Of a DNA stretch of 64,000 nt, positions 1 through 11,831 are shown in pieces. How positions within the stretch are numbered: position 1 is the first letter of the stretch; every line of letters starts with the position of its first letter. The notes under the pieces are model-generated. The model saw nothing but the letters and a program-made list of their open reading frames with translations. It did not search any database and was not told the DNA's origin. Position numbers and translations under genes: made by a program. The stretch is from Bathynomus jamesi (taxonomy: Eukaryota > Arthropoda > Malacostraca > Isopoda > Cirolanidae): the NCBI GenBank assembly GCA_023014485.1, contig JAJOZX010000196.1, positions 1,324,501-1,388,500 on the forward strand. The letters are read 5' to 3'.

Positions 1-241
1 GAGATTCGTGAATACGGAGAGAGGACGGGCATTTTAATGATTTAAGAATTTTAAAGTTATTAACGGAAATATCAACCTTACACTTAACAGAATGATTTCT
101 AATGGCAGACTGTTCCTTTTTAGATAAAACTTTCCCTGTCCTATGGCTAATACCCATATGGGAGCAAAATCTTGCCTGTTAATAACTTTAAAATTCTTAA
201 ATCATTAAAATGCCCGTCCTCTCTCCGTATTTACGAATCTC
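1..241. mobile_element. Palindromic MITE with ~64-bp inverted ends
   Basis: Bases 1-64 and 178-241 are near-perfect inverted copies, starting GAGATTCGTGAATACGGAG and ending with its complement (one mismatch near the tip). They flank a ~113-bp unique core. This is the layout of a short non-autonomous DNA transposon. The left end coincides with the window edge, so the target duplication cannot be tested, and no transposase is present. The superfamily is not assigned. Confidence 0.7.
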
Positions 242-791
242 TGTGCATTAAATTTCTGAACTCCAGTTTAAATATTGATTCTAGCTGTTACCCCCTTTAT
301 ATTAATTAGAATACCTACAAACTAAATTTTGTTTTTTCTGTTTTTTCCCCTTGACCCTGTCTCCTTTTCGCCTCAGTTGTTTGTGGCTGTCAAGTGAGCA
401 TGGTATGTTTGGTGCACTTTTGCGTTTTTTCATTTAAATTTTTTATTAGTAAAGTTTTTAACTAATTTATGTTTGAATGTTTTTAGTTTTTAAGTTTTAT
501 TTTTATTATTTGTATATTTGTCATGTATATAATTTTTTTTGTTTTTGGCTTATGCTTCTTTTATGCTTTTTAATTTTTATTCTTGAAGTGGTTTTATTCT
601 GTACTATAAATTAGTTTGTTTTTGACATTCATATATTTTTGTCATGCATTAATTTTAGCTTTTTATTTATTAGGCCTTGAAAATGGGTAGAGTTGCCCGA
701 AACGTCGGCTGCAGCCAAATATAATGACTTTTTTGCTCTACGTCTTCGTTTTTATCCTAAATGTAAAACTACGTCTCCTTAGGAGGGATCC

Positions 792-798
<7 letters not shown>
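242..798 (+). mobile_element. Probable Penelope-like element tail
   Basis: T-rich non-coding sequence leads into a GAAACGTCGGC block near 698-708, followed by TTTTTGCTCTACG. In my recollection this combination marks the terminal part of Penelope-like elements, where a hammerhead-ribozyme-derived motif sits. No reverse transcriptase or GIY-YIG coding sequence is visible here. The class assignment rests on this one motif. Confidence 0.35.
674..712 (+). ncRNA. Degenerate hammerhead-ribozyme-like motif
   Basis: CTTGAAA stands where CTGATGA is expected. It is followed by a small stem (GGG...GCCC) and an intact GAAAC box. The changed first core box predicts loss of self-cleavage. A cleaner copy of the same architecture is present on the minus strand near 38,880-38,940. 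Confidence 0.35.

Positions 799-876
<78 letters not shown>
799..876. repeat. (TA)n microsatellite
   Basis: About 78 bp of uninterrupted TA dinucleotides. Other long TA tracts lie near 12,936-13,000, 13,168-13,215, 38,338-38,404, 42,478-42,548 and 42,956-42,986. Any open reading through them is low-complexity and not a gene. Confidence 0.97.
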
Positions 877-881
<5 letters not shown>

Positions 882-959
882 TATATTGCATGAAACTGTT
901 AGGTATATGCTAAATGAAATTCATAGGCCACTCAAATTGCATCAGATACAGAAAAACAT

Positions 960-2100
960 CATTAAGTGCAGCACAAAAGAATAAAATTTTACATTGTACC
1001 TCCTATAACTTCACATTCAGAATGGTCGTCCCTAAAAACAGAAAAAATAACATTCAGTTGGAACATTCCTAAAATAATATTAAGGATCTTTTTAAAAGAG
1101 GTTTTATGTAAGGGTTTTAATAGGTTGAATTACTTACACGGTGCAATCGCTCGGGTCGGGGTTACTCTCGTAGGATGAACCTTGTAACGCCTCGTGCACT
1201 ATGGTTTGACTCGAGAACGTGTCTCCAGCATCTACTAGTCTCATAAAATGGACACCCGCGTCACCACTGTAAAAATAATGACACATACGTAGAGAATGGA
1301 TATTATATATATATATATATAGCGACGATATATAGATAAAAAATAGCTACGCACACTGAGTCACAACATAGAAACAACTCAGGTAACGTAAATTCTCCTA
1401 GACACCCATGAATAATAATAGATTAAAGTTGTGCACTATAAAAAAAACTCCCTTTTACACAAAATGGCTACACAACAGATTTCATATACTTCACTGAGAA
1501 CATTTATTCGCATAAGACACTCACAGATTGATATTTGGGAACTCGTCAGACGGCATTTTCTTTGAATTCATATGCATCGTTTGAAAACTTAATTAAACTG
1601 ATTTGTGTATGGCTCTGTCACGTGTTTTATAGGCGCGGGGAGAGCACGCTCTTCCTAGAATGGGGCATGATGAAGAAAAGTCTTCCTTCCACCCCTACAC
1701 CTTCAGAAAGCCGAACGCTTATTGAATGCTTGTGTTTTAGTGGGAGGTTACTAAACGATGCTTATGGGCGGGTCTTAATTTTTTGTCGGAGAGAGAAAAG
1801 GGGGCGAGCGAGAGTGAAGGTTTATAATTCAAAACATGGTATTTCTTTTTATATTCTGATAGATTATTAATAAACGTTTTTTAGAAAATTAATGTCTATC
1901 CTAAAATGCAATGTTAAAAGTGTCCTCAAAAAATGACGCGGGGTTCATAAAAGTATTACATAAGCGGCACTTCAATACCTTTCAATTGTGTATAATCAAT
2001 TTGATTCTTCAATGCACTGTAAAGGAGAAAAAATGGTTAAGTTAAGCCTTAAATTCGATTTTTTTTCTCTAAAATATGTATTGAAAATTTTATTACTTAG
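960..2100. other. No recognised feature
   Basis: AT-rich sequence with a short TA run near 1,305. An uninterrupted 111-codon reading at 1,535-1,870 has no recognisable motif, and I do not call it a gene. Confidence 0.6.
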
Positions 2101-2102
2101 GG

Positions 2103-2780
2103 TAAACTCTACTAAAATGAAACAAGTATATAATAATGTGGGTAGATATTGAATAATATTAAGAGAAAGGAAATGATATTTTGCTAATACGAAAAATATT
2201 ACGAGAAAGGAAAGATACGTTGATAATGGGAATAATATTGCGAGAAAGGAAACGAAAGATATTTTGTTAACACGAGTAATATTACGAGAAAGGAAAGATA
2301 TTTTGTTAATACGAATAATATTACGAGAAAGGAATTGAAAAATGTTACAAGAAAAGAAACGAAAGATTGTTTGTTAATACGAATAATATTACGAGAAAGG
2401 AATTGAATAAGAGAAAGGAATTTATTACGATCGAGAAAGGTTTGGAATGAACGATATTAAGAGAAATGATATTTTGCTAATACGATAAATATTACGAGAA
2501 AGGAAATATACGTTGATAATGGGAATAATATTGCGAGAAAGGGAACGAAAGATATTTTGTTAATACGAGTAATATTACGAGAAAGGAAAGATATTTTGTT
2601 AATACGAATAATATTATGAGAAAGGAATTGAAAAATGTTACAAGAAAGGAAACGAAAGATTTTTTGTTAATACGAATAATATTATGAGAAAGAAATTGAA
2701 TAAGAGAAAGAAATTTATTACGATCGAGAAAGGTTTGGAATGAACGATATTAAGAGAAACGAAAGGTTTGGGGAAAAAAT
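2103..2780. repeat. Higher-order tandem array, ~298-bp unit
   Basis: The basic monomer is AATATTACGAGAAAGGAA with variable spacers such as GATATTTTGTTAATACGAAT. Several monomers form a larger unit that occurs twice in tandem (about 2,161-2,458 and 2,459-2,757), with the start of a third. The two large units match almost base for base, so the last amplification was of the composite unit. Confidence 0.85.
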
Positions 2781-2943
2781 TGTTTTGGAATGAACAATAT
2801 TAATTGAAAGGAAAACATCATGTTTTGTCTATTAAAAGTTGTTTCCGTTCAAATAGGAGACATCTAATTTTCTTAAAACTATATCTATGAAAGATAGGAA
2901 AATATTATGTTTGCTTCAACTTCTTTAAGTATTTCGTTTAAAG

Positions 2944-3145
2944 CAGTGATGCACTAACCCTGGCCCGCGGGCAAAATGTGACCCCCACGGGTCTTTTCAG
3001 TGGCCCCACGGGTCTTTTCAATTCAATGAAAAAGTTAGAATATAAAAGTGACCCAATTTATGACTTAGATGGAAAGTAAGTAGGCTAATACATTTAGTTA
3101 TTTTCTTCGCTTGGCCCTCACATCAAAAAAGTTTGTGCACCACTG
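2944..3145. mobile_element. Short hAT non-autonomous element
   Basis: The ends read CAGTGATGCACTAAC and, inverted, CAGTGGTGCACAAAC. An exact 8-bp duplication GTTTAAAG flanks it (2,936-2,943 and 3,146-3,153). The YARNG-type tip and 8-bp duplication are diagnostic of hAT elements. At 202 bp it has no coding capacity and must have been moved in trans. Confidence 0.92.
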
Positions 3146-3639
3146 GTTTAAAGGGTTTCTTTACAACCATTTCAATCATATGTTTTAAACGTTTTTTATT
3201 AGAAATGTGATATTTTGCTGGCTGTTGTATCGCAGCAGAGATTTGTCGTACCAGCGAGATCTCTCGAAAGGGTTACTTCGAAGTGATAGTACGGGACAGA
3301 TGTTATTTAGGAAATATAACACGGGGTCCCTTACACAGGATGGTTTATATTCGGTCGTAAAATTATATGAAATCAGAGCGCCTTAAATTTTTCTCGAAAT
3401 GAGATACTTTTATTTGCTCCAATAAATGTTTTTGTACGGTGATGGCTTAAAAGAAATGTATTGTAGATAAAATTGTCGCAGCTACAGTATGTCTCAGATT
3501 TCGTTCTATATACTTAAATAAATTGGCTCCTTAATCAGGATGGAAGACCGTTCGTTTAAATACAATGGAATAAATAAACATTTATTTTCATTCAAATAGT
3601 TTCGGCATGCAGATAAATAAGTACTTGGTTAGTGTGCAT

Positions 3640-4760
3640 ATAATTATTGTGTTTTAAATTAAGCAAGGACTTGAAATGCTTTTACAGTGAGATTCTTTTG
3701 AATTAAGCAAGGACTTTGAAGTGAAATTATTGTGATTTATTAAATGTTTTTGCAGTGAAATTATATTGGATAAATTACATCGATGCAGGGACTTTGAAGT
3801 GAAATGCTTTTTAAGGAATGATCTATTTAATTGAAGTGTTTTGAAGTTAAATTATTAAACATAATTAAATGCTTTTGAAGTGAAATTCTTTTGGATAAAT
3901 TACATGGAAGCAATGACCTTGAAGTGACATTATTGTGATTTGATAAATGAAGTGCTTTTGGAAATTTAATTGAATTACATCGATACAGGGACTTTGAAGT
4001 GAAATTCTTTTGGATAAATTACATCGAAGCAAGGGCTTTCGAGTGAAATGTTTTGAATTATGTTCTTTTGGATATTTAATTGATGGGAAATTGGAGGGTG
4101 GAGTAAAATTAAATGTTTTTGATTTACATCGATGCAAGTACTTTGGAGTGAAATTATGTGCTTTTGGATATTTAATTGAAGCAAGGACTTTGAAGTGAAA
4201 TTATTGTGATTTGAAGTGAACAGACTAACGTTCTTTTGGACATTTAATTTAATTACATCGATGCAGGGACTTTGAAGTGAAATGCTTTTTAAGGAATGAT
4301 GTTCCACTTAATTGGAGTGTTTTGAAGTGAAATTATTAAACATAATTAAATGTTTTTGAAGTGAAATTCTTTAGGATATTGAATTAAAGCAAGGACTTTG
4401 GAGTGAAATTATTGTGATTTATTAAATGAAGTGCTTTTGGAAATTTAATTGACGCAAGGACTTTGAAGTGAAATTATTGTGGTTTATTAAATAAAGAAAT
4501 GATGTGCTAATTCTTTTGGGTATTTAACCGATGCAAAACTTTGAAGTGAAATTATTGTGATTTATTAAATGAAGTGTTTTTGGAAATTTAATTGAAGCAA
4601 GGACTTTGGAGTGAAATTATTGTGATTTGAAGTGAACAAAATTATGTTCTTTTGGACATTTAATTGAATTACATGGAAGCAAGGACTTTGAAATGAATTA
4701 TATTCTTTTGAATTGAAACAAGGACTTTTGAAATAAAATATGTTCTTTTGGATGGAAACA
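3640..4760. repeat. Irregular tandem array, 'gcaaggactttgaagtgaaatt' type
   Basis: More than fifteen degenerate copies of a short unit (GCAAGGACTTTGAAGTGAAA) are interleaved with TTATTGTGATTTATTAAATG and CTTTTGGATATTTAATTGA. Long open readings on the minus strand here only reflect the repeat period. The array lies outside the recognisable P0 terminal sequence, but it could belong to P0. Confidence 0.85.
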
Positions 4761-4959
4761 AGTGAATGAAGTGGCTATTCGCTTGACATTTCTCCATTTG
4801 GTTTGTATATTAATTGAAATATCAGGAGTTTAAATTTGTATATTAAGATTTGTTTTAATCAGGATGAAATAGTTGAAAGTGCAGGGGTGTGATTTGTATA
4901 CTAAGATTTGTTTGCCTAAAGCCAGCATATAAATAAATGTCTGAGGCTGCTCGGGTGGT

Positions 4960-6660
4960 GTGAACATTAATTTTGCCAATTAAATAACTGTTCTTTTGAT
5001 GGGGAACATCTGTCTTTAATAATATACACTCCTGGCCGAGCTCTCCTGGCCGAGCTTGAACATTTCCAGTATTGGCGATTGTACGGATTATATAAACGAT
5101 AGAAATAGGTTAATTAAATAAATGATTGTGGAGAATATATAAACGATAGAAATTACTGTGAGGTTGGGGCTATATAAATTGAATTTTTGTTATATAAGGG
5201 ATAACTGAACATTTCCTCTCTTAATATGGCTCAAAGTTAATTATATATAAATTGTAATACTCTCTTAATATGGTTCTGCCTTTAATAATATATAGGTTTC
5301 TAAGTCATTTGATTCGAACATCTCTCTCCATTATTTAATTGTTTTGGATAAATGGGTGTCATTATTTATGACGTGCCATCATACCTGCCGCTGGTGGCGC
5401 TACCAACTGGCTGGCTCTCCTGGCTGAGTTTCATTGGGAACGTCTCTTCTCTGGCATTAATAATATATATATATATGTATACCAATTAAGTTAATGATAT
5501 ATAAACTGAATTACTCTCTTAATATGGCGATGCTTTTAATAATATATCTGGCAACCAATTCAGCTGAGGCTGATTCATTATGCCTTGTGACGCGGGAACA
5601 TTTCTCTTTTAATTAATTAAATATCGGGCATCCTCTCCATATATATGTTTAATTCATGAATATAAACTTTTTGACACGCCATCATTCCTGCCACTGGCGG
5701 CACTACCAACTGGCCTGTACAATTCACTAAACCGCGAACATTTTCTCTCTGACATTAATAATATATATGTATACACTCCTTCTAAGTCAGCTGAGGCTGG
5801 TTTATTATGCTTCGTGACGTGACAGTGGGAACATCTCCCACAGTATGGGTCAATAAATAAGTGTTTGATTGTACGGAATAAATAAACGATAAAAATAGGT
5901 TAATTAAATAAATGATTGTACGGATTATATAAACGACAGGAATAACTGTGAGATCAATTTTGGGGTTATATAAATTGAATTACTCTCTTAATATGGCTCT
6001 GCCAATATATATGTATACGGCTTCTGAGTCATTTAAGCTTCATTGGGGAACATCTTTTCTTTGTCATTAATATGTGAGTCAGTAATTCGCTATCGGGCCT
6101 GGACAATTCATTATGTTATAAACCGTGGTAGTGTGAACAGCTCTTCTTTGGCATTAATAATATATATGTATACCAATTAAGTTAATGATATATAAATTGA
6201 CTTACTCTCTTAATGTGGCGATGCCTCTACCATTAAAATAAATAAATATCTGGCAATCCCCTCTAGAACATCTCTCTCCATTAATAAATAAATAAATAAA
6301 TAGCGCTATCTGGCAACCATTAAATGACAATCCATTAAAATGGCAACCCCCTTTAGGGCAGCTGAGACTGATTCATTATGTTATGAGCCGTGGCAGTGTG
6401 AACATCTCCTCTCTGCCTTTAATAAATAAATAATTAATTCGCTATCTGGCGACCGCCTCCAAGCCAAAAGCCTGCCAAGCCACCTGGGCTGATTCATTAT
6501 GCTTCGTGGCACGCCAGCGAAAACAGCTCCTTTCTTCATTAATAAATATATAGATAAATAAATAGCGCTATCTGGCAACCATTAAAATGGCAACCCCATC
6601 TAAGTCAAGTGGGCTGGTTCATTATGCTTTTTGACATGCTAGCGGGAACATCTCTTACGC
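4960..6660. repeat. Degenerate satellite, probably P0 subterminal region
   Basis: Long units recur here, for example TGATTGTACGGATTATATAA with flanks near 5,085 and 5,910, together with GCTATCTGGCAACC and TAATAAATAAATA phrases. The GTTGCCAGATAGCGC phrase (minus-strand sense) also lies just inside both ends of P1 (15,270-15,480 and 32,850-33,000). That ties this array to the Polinton family rather than to independent satellite DNA. Confidence 0.6.
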
Positions 6661-6663
6661 TCT

Positions 6664-6901
6664 CTAACTTAGGTTAGGTTAGGTTAAGCTTTACCTTCTT
6701 CTTAGGTTAGGGTTTGTTTAGGTTAGGGTTACCCCTTTGGGGGAGGTCATCCTCCCTCTTCCCCCAAAAGCTCCCCCTTCATAGAGGGGTTACCCCCACC
6801 CCCTTGCTGCATAACTCCTACCCCTACCCTCTTCCTCCCCTTTGCAACATTGATCAACATTGCACTGCAATTTGCACTCCCCCATTTTGCGGCATACTAC
6901 T
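6664..6901 (-). mobile_element. P0: right terminal repeat of a Polinton
   Basis: Read on the minus strand from 6,901, the sequence starts AGTAGTATGCCGCAAAATGG and continues through TTGATCAATGTTGCAAAGG and a G-rich stretch to TTAGG-type repeats (6,668-6,735). This matches the ends of P1 and P2. Plus-strand sequence from 6,902 is non-LTR reverse transcriptase, so 6,901/6,902 is an insertion junction, with TCTCTC as the candidate 6-bp target. The rest of P0 would lie to the left. I see no Polinton genes there, so P0 is either a partial copy or continues outside the window. Confidence 0.7.
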
Positions 6902-7897
6902 TCTCTCATTATTCTTTCAAATACTTTGGTGAGATGGGACGTCAATGACACTGGTCTATAATTCTTTGCTTGAGATCTATCCCCTCCTTTATATATAGGG
7001 ACAATGTTTGCTCTCTTCAAGATGTTCGGTATTTCCCCAGTGTCTTGGGATCTTCTTCATATCCAGTATAAGGGTGCAGCTATTTAATTTTTACAGTTTT
7101 TAATCAATAATGCGCTCCATTTGTTCGGACATGCAGCTGAATTTGCCTATAGCTAGCGGTACATCTTCTGGGGTAAAATCAAAATCTATTAAACACTCTC
7201 CTTTAAATTTTCTTACAAAGAATGCATCTCACTCAGGGACTACTGTCACTTTTTGTGGTACTAAAAACTGATTCGTACTGGGCTCTCAATATTTCAGATA
7301 TTTCTTTTAAATCGTTGGTTAGTTCATTATTTCCTTTCCTTCAGGGGCCCGATAGTGGCGTGCGTTTTTGTTTTCCTTTTCGCATAGCTATAGAAGCATT
7401 TGGGGTTTTCCTTTGTTACTTCTACCGCATTTTCCTCTTCCCTCTTATATGGCCCTTAATTAGGGCTTGTATTTCCCAATCGATACTCTCCAGTTTTACT
7501 TGTATTACTTCCCTGGTATTGTTGTCTATGTATTTAATTAACTTCGCAGTTACACTCTTTCTTTTGCGGAATATTGTTCGCTTTTGCCTCTCGAAAAATT
7601 CCTCTTTCCTTTTAGCTGTGCTTTCGGAACATATTTTTTTTAAATTTCCGGCGTCTTTTCTGCTAAAGTTGTTAGCATTTCTTCGGGTGTTTTATCTTCT
7701 AAAACTGTTTTCCACTCTATTTGGGTCATGTGTGATCTGATTTCTTCCCAATTTATGGTCATGGACTTTAAGTTAAAACTCTTAAATTTGCTTCTTTCTG
7801 TATGGGGTATTATAGTATGAGTATTTTCTTTAAAGGCTGTCACCGTATTAGTCGATATCTCGATTATGTTGTGAGCTGAGATAACACTCGGTAACAA
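6902..7897 (-). pseudogene. Non-LTR retrotransposon ORF2 fragment (EN end to RT start)
   Basis: The minus strand encodes the end of an endonuclease-like domain (HNIIEI near 7,865). A long linker follows, including RQKRTIFRKRKS-type and YAKRKTKTHATIGPL segments, and then the start of a reverse transcriptase (KRANIVPIYKGGDRSQAKNY at about 6,960-7,017). Linker and fingers order is that of jockey/CR1-like elements. Several stops and a frame change near 7,030-7,200 break it. It ends abruptly at the P0 tip. The same linker recurs at 35,940-36,110, so this is the family that also hosts P1. Confidence 0.85.
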
Positions 7898-8208
7898 AAT
7901 TTTAAAAATTTTGTGTTTATTGTGATTTTTCTGTCGTTTCTTAATGATTTCGGGGCGCTAATTTCAAAAATTATATTGGTTTTGCTCTATCATCAACCGT
8001 TTCAAAAATATAGGTTATCACACTTTTCATATGGCAAAGTATATAAAGAAGGCTAACAAATATTTTCTGAAAATAAAAACACTATTGGAAATTAATGTTT
8101 ATTGAGCCAAAATTGTTTGACAAACCCAAAATGGTGCAAAGGATATAATATATATCATACGGAGAACCGATAAGAGAATAACAAGCCTCGTTATGCAGTG
8201 TGCGTTCC
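7898..8208. other. No recognised feature
   Basis: Spacer of AT-rich sequence between the non-LTR fragment and the downstream pseudogene. No motif or repeat was recognised. Confidence 0.5.
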
Positions 8209-10021
8209 TTAAAAATGCACTGAAGAACGCGACTTCCGCGTATGAACATTCTTATCCTTTCTGATCAGCGACCATACGTAGTCTCCCATCATGGAAGCAT
8301 CCCAATGGCCCTGGTACCTTTTCTCCATCATTTGAGTTTCTTGATGGAATCTTTCGCCATGTTCTTCACTCATATCGCCCAGGTTATCACGACAAAAGTC
8401 TAGCTGTGAATGCAGATAGTGTAATTTTAAAGACATACGGCACCCCATTTTGCCATAGCACTTAATCAAGTTTGACACTAACTCCTTATAGTTTGGTGCT
8501 TTATGGTTGCCTAAAAACCCACGAACCACATCACGGAAAGCACACCAAGCCTCTTTTTCGATCGGAGTCATCTTGGCTTCAAGGTTCTTTGAATTCAACA
8601 GCGCCTTGACTTGTGGTCCTACAAAGATGCCAGCCACGACTTTGGCCTCAGAGAGTTTAGGGAACATGACCTGAATTTGTTGGAAGACTTCCCCTCCAAA
8701 ATCTAACGCAGTTACAAACTGCTTAATTAGACCCAACTTAATATGGAGAGGTGGTAGCAGAACTATGTCAGGCTTCACAAGAGGTTCCCTGAGTACACTG
8801 TTCTTTCCTGGTTGCAGTCCTTCACGTGGAGGCCACTGAACTCTTTTATAGTGCTCAGTTGAAGCCCTGCTATCCCACAGGCAAAGAAAACATGAATATT
8901 TAGTAAATTCTCCTTGTAAACCAAACAGGAAACCAATCATTTTGAAATCACCACACACGTCCCAGTTATATTGTTCATACCCGATTTGAGTGAGCAGTTG
9001 TTTGACATTTTCATAGTCCTCTTTCATTTGAACAGAATGTGCAACTGGTATAGATGGATATTTGTTCCCATTGTGGAGTAGAACAGCTTTTAAACTCCGA
9101 GTTGAACTGTCAATAAACAGGCGCCACTTTGAGGGTATATGTGTTAACCCAATAGCTGTGAATAGACCATTAACCTCGCTGCAATAACAGAGAGAGCCAT
9201 TGACATCGTAGAACCTTGCAAACTCTTCATGCTGCTTTCGGTATACAGTGCTCTTGCAGTCTTCTCCAAGCAAATTCTATTCTTTGCGTCTGGAGGTCAG
9301 AAGCTCAGACCCTGATTTCGTCAGACCCAAATCTCTAATTAAGTCGTCCAACTCCCTCTGATTTGGAAAGTGAGGGTTTGTTTGTACTGAAAGTTACTGT
9401 ATATTCTTCATCATGACTGTCCTCACCAGCTGACATCTAGGATGAGCTAGCTGCATCCTCATTTTCAACCTGCAAAGCAAAGAAACAAAATATAGGCATA
9501 GCTATATATGTAGAAGAGCATCATCACTAAGAAAAATCGACACATAATGACCCACAGTCTGTAAATACAGAAGGTAAAGTAATGGATAGATACCTGTTCT
9601 GGTGGACGTGGTATTGGAAGACCGCCATGTGGTACAGGAGCTATGGACGACGCTATGCTTGGATACTGAAGAGGATGCCTTCCTTTAACTTTCCCGTACT
9701 TAGAAACATCTACCATGCAGTAGTAGCAATCGTCGTGGTGGCTCTTTGGTTCTCTCCATATTCTGGGTACCGCAAAAGGCATTGCCTTGCGTACTCCCCG
9801 CAGCCACCCTTCAAGTGTGGAGCGGCAGCTTCCACAGATCACATGAGGTGCTTATCTTGGTCACCCATAGCCATACTAAAATAGAGCCGATACGCGATCC
9901 AGAACTTGGTGCCTTTCACAATCGTGTGCGATACTTGCTTGGGGCCTATGTAATACCCACAAACGTAGCAGAATATATCCGGCGAGTGTTTATAAGCTCT
10001 AGTTGCCATTCTCTTTACCAA
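8209..10021 (-). pseudogene. Broken copy of a transposon-associated gene family (HGERFHQ/MMGDYVW type)
   Basis: This is a widespread repetitive protein family that I recognise from aphid, Hydra and crustacean genomes. It has no established function and I cannot give its transposon class. The N-terminal part (10,021-9,588) has paired cysteines (CYVCGYY, CGSCRSTLEGW, MPFAVPRIWREP, DCYYCMVD), suggesting zinc binding. The C-terminal part (9,273-8,209) has HERFHQ-like HGERFHQETQMMEKRYQG and MMGDYVW. Breaks seen: a frame change at about 9,842 after GDQDKHL, consistent with a small deletion; and an in-frame TAG at 9,277-9,279 before NLLGEDCKST. The stretch 9,465-9,588 between the cysteine-rich and later parts reads as intron. 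The pieces are collinear over about 1.8 kb. Confidence 0.75.
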
Positions 10022-10480
10022 ACTGTACTACATTAATCATAACCTGCAGATATAGAGAAGGAGTTATTAAATCTGCAACAGATTACAAATTCCAGAAAAA
10101 AGATGTATTCACAACACTGAAATAATGTTCGCAATAAAAAAGGATCGATAACACTCAAATCGTCAGCACAGAGAAGCACAGAAACACAGTACCTCAGTGC
10201 TGGTAACCATCAGACAAACAACCTGCTTTCTTTGTGTGCTCACACTTACTGACTTCTCAGACTCTGCGCTCTTCTTTACGTATATAGCACAGTGGAAGTT
10301 TCGGGCAATTTCTAGAGCAAGAAACTGTCAACGAACATCCGGATTGTTCTCAACAATTCCTGATTATTCTGATATTGCTGCGCCCATAATAACATTATAC
10401 TGGTAAAACATGAAAAATGTATTATCTTTGAAACCATTGATGATACACACAAACCAAGGCCAGATTTGGAGTCAGCACCC
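10022..10480. other. No recognised feature
   Basis: Nothing beyond short open readings without motifs. It may contain the 5' flank of the transposon-associated pseudogene to its left. Confidence 0.5.
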
Positions 10481-11831
10481 ACAAATTCATATAAAAACAT
10501 AAAAAATTCTAAATAAACAGACTCATTGTTACACAGTGAAATAGTTGAGGTTATTTTAATATCATCAGTCAGGTTGATGTTGCTCGTGAATACCAGATTC
10601 AGGCTGTTATTTTTTCTGGTGTTATATGTTATCTCCTGTGTTGACATAAATTCGTTTGATAGAACTATCAACATTTTTGCTTGTTCCTGGTATTCTGCAA
10701 TGGCATATGAAAATTTTGTAGTTGGAGTGTTCGGAGGTCTGTAGATGGCTTAAGTACCACATTTAATTATCTACTTTACTGCTAAAAGTTTCACGAAGTT
10801 CTTTCATTTACTTATTTTTGCCTCTGCCATTTGACTCTCACATACGCATACAGCACAGCCACCTTCACGTCTTGCTGTTCTATCAGCTCGTAACTATCGA
10901 TATGTATTTCTTTCTTACTTGTGAAGTATTTGCAGTTTTCACATTCTCCTTGGCTCTCTATAGGTGTGTTTTTGTGAGGTAAGCGATGTCAGTCGTTGTT
11001 TCATCCATAAATGTTTTCAGGTATAAAACTTTGTTTAGCGAGTGGTTCGGTTCTAGCTCTTGAATATTAGCCAAAACAATATTAATGTTCTTAGTTTTGT
11101 GTTGCACCTTGTGCATTCCAAATTCATTATCTTTCGGTGTTGCGTGTTTTGTAAACCTATGGTCCTCCGAGAAAGATCCGTTTCCGCTTACCTGTTTTGG
11201 TATCTTCTTGCCAGGAAACGGTTCGGCTCGGGAGTTCTCAACTGTGTCAACTACATGTGCTGTATGGGGTTTAGCAGCTGTATTGTGTCTGCGCTGTTGA
11301 AAAAATTTGGTTCGCGGATTGTATACATAGGTTTCTTTTCGTTTTTCTTATTATCCTTTGAGTTTGTTGGGAGGTGATGGGAGTAACATTTTTTCCGTAT
11401 TTTCAGGTACCATGTCTTGCGTAATTCTTGCAAGTGCGGGGTAGTAGAATTTGCAGCTGTCACCGAATTTACAGTGATCATTATTGTAATAAAATTCGCA
11501 CATAGTGGGATGCTTATATATGCACTGTCCTCTCTTTCTTATATTTGCAACTGCTTCTTACATAATATATGCTTTCCTTTTCTTCTCCATTTTTAATCGA
11601 GGGCTTTGTTTTTGATGGTAGTTTCAGCTTATTTGGAGATAACTTCAGTCTATTTTCGTGGTTGTCTTCGTGTTGTTTGCTATTTACGCTTGTGATATCT
11701 GTTTGAACTTGGGTTAATTTTTGTGCTTCTGTTACATTCATATTCCTCCATGGCAAAAATCACATCTAATTCCCTTAGAATCATCTGTTACATTGTTGCA
11801 GAAATTGCAGCATTGTAGAAATTTATTAGCC
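10481..11831 (-). pseudogene. Non-LTR retrotransposon: ORF1 with PHD-like and CCCH fingers, plus endonuclease piece
   Basis: From 11,831 leftwards the minus strand encodes a cysteine-rich start (CCNFCNN...CDFCHGG), a PHD-like finger. Near 11,500-11,400 come CCCH fingers (CEFYYNNDHCKFGDSCKFYYP). A remnant of ORF2 endonuclease follows at 10,760-10,480 (NEFMSTQEITYNTRKNNSLN, VFTSN). Stops and frame changes are numerous, including a stop soon after the PHD-like region. Domain order and motif wording match the pieces at 14,100-14,814 and 33,350-34,414, so all belong to one family. ORF1 proteins of this sort are thought to bind element RNA. Confidence 0.75.

Noticed and set aside
724..984. Reading with poly-(Ile-Tyr)
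   Set aside because: It is a translation of a (TA)n microsatellite.
3865..4307. Overlapping minus-strand readings rich in His, Ser and Lys
   Set aside because: They are translations of the tandem GCAAGGACTTTGAAGTG array and share no features with a protein family.
7222..7740. Long plus-strand hydrophobic reading
   Set aside because: It is the complement of the non-LTR ORF2 fragment, whose minus-strand translation has clear RT-linker motifs.
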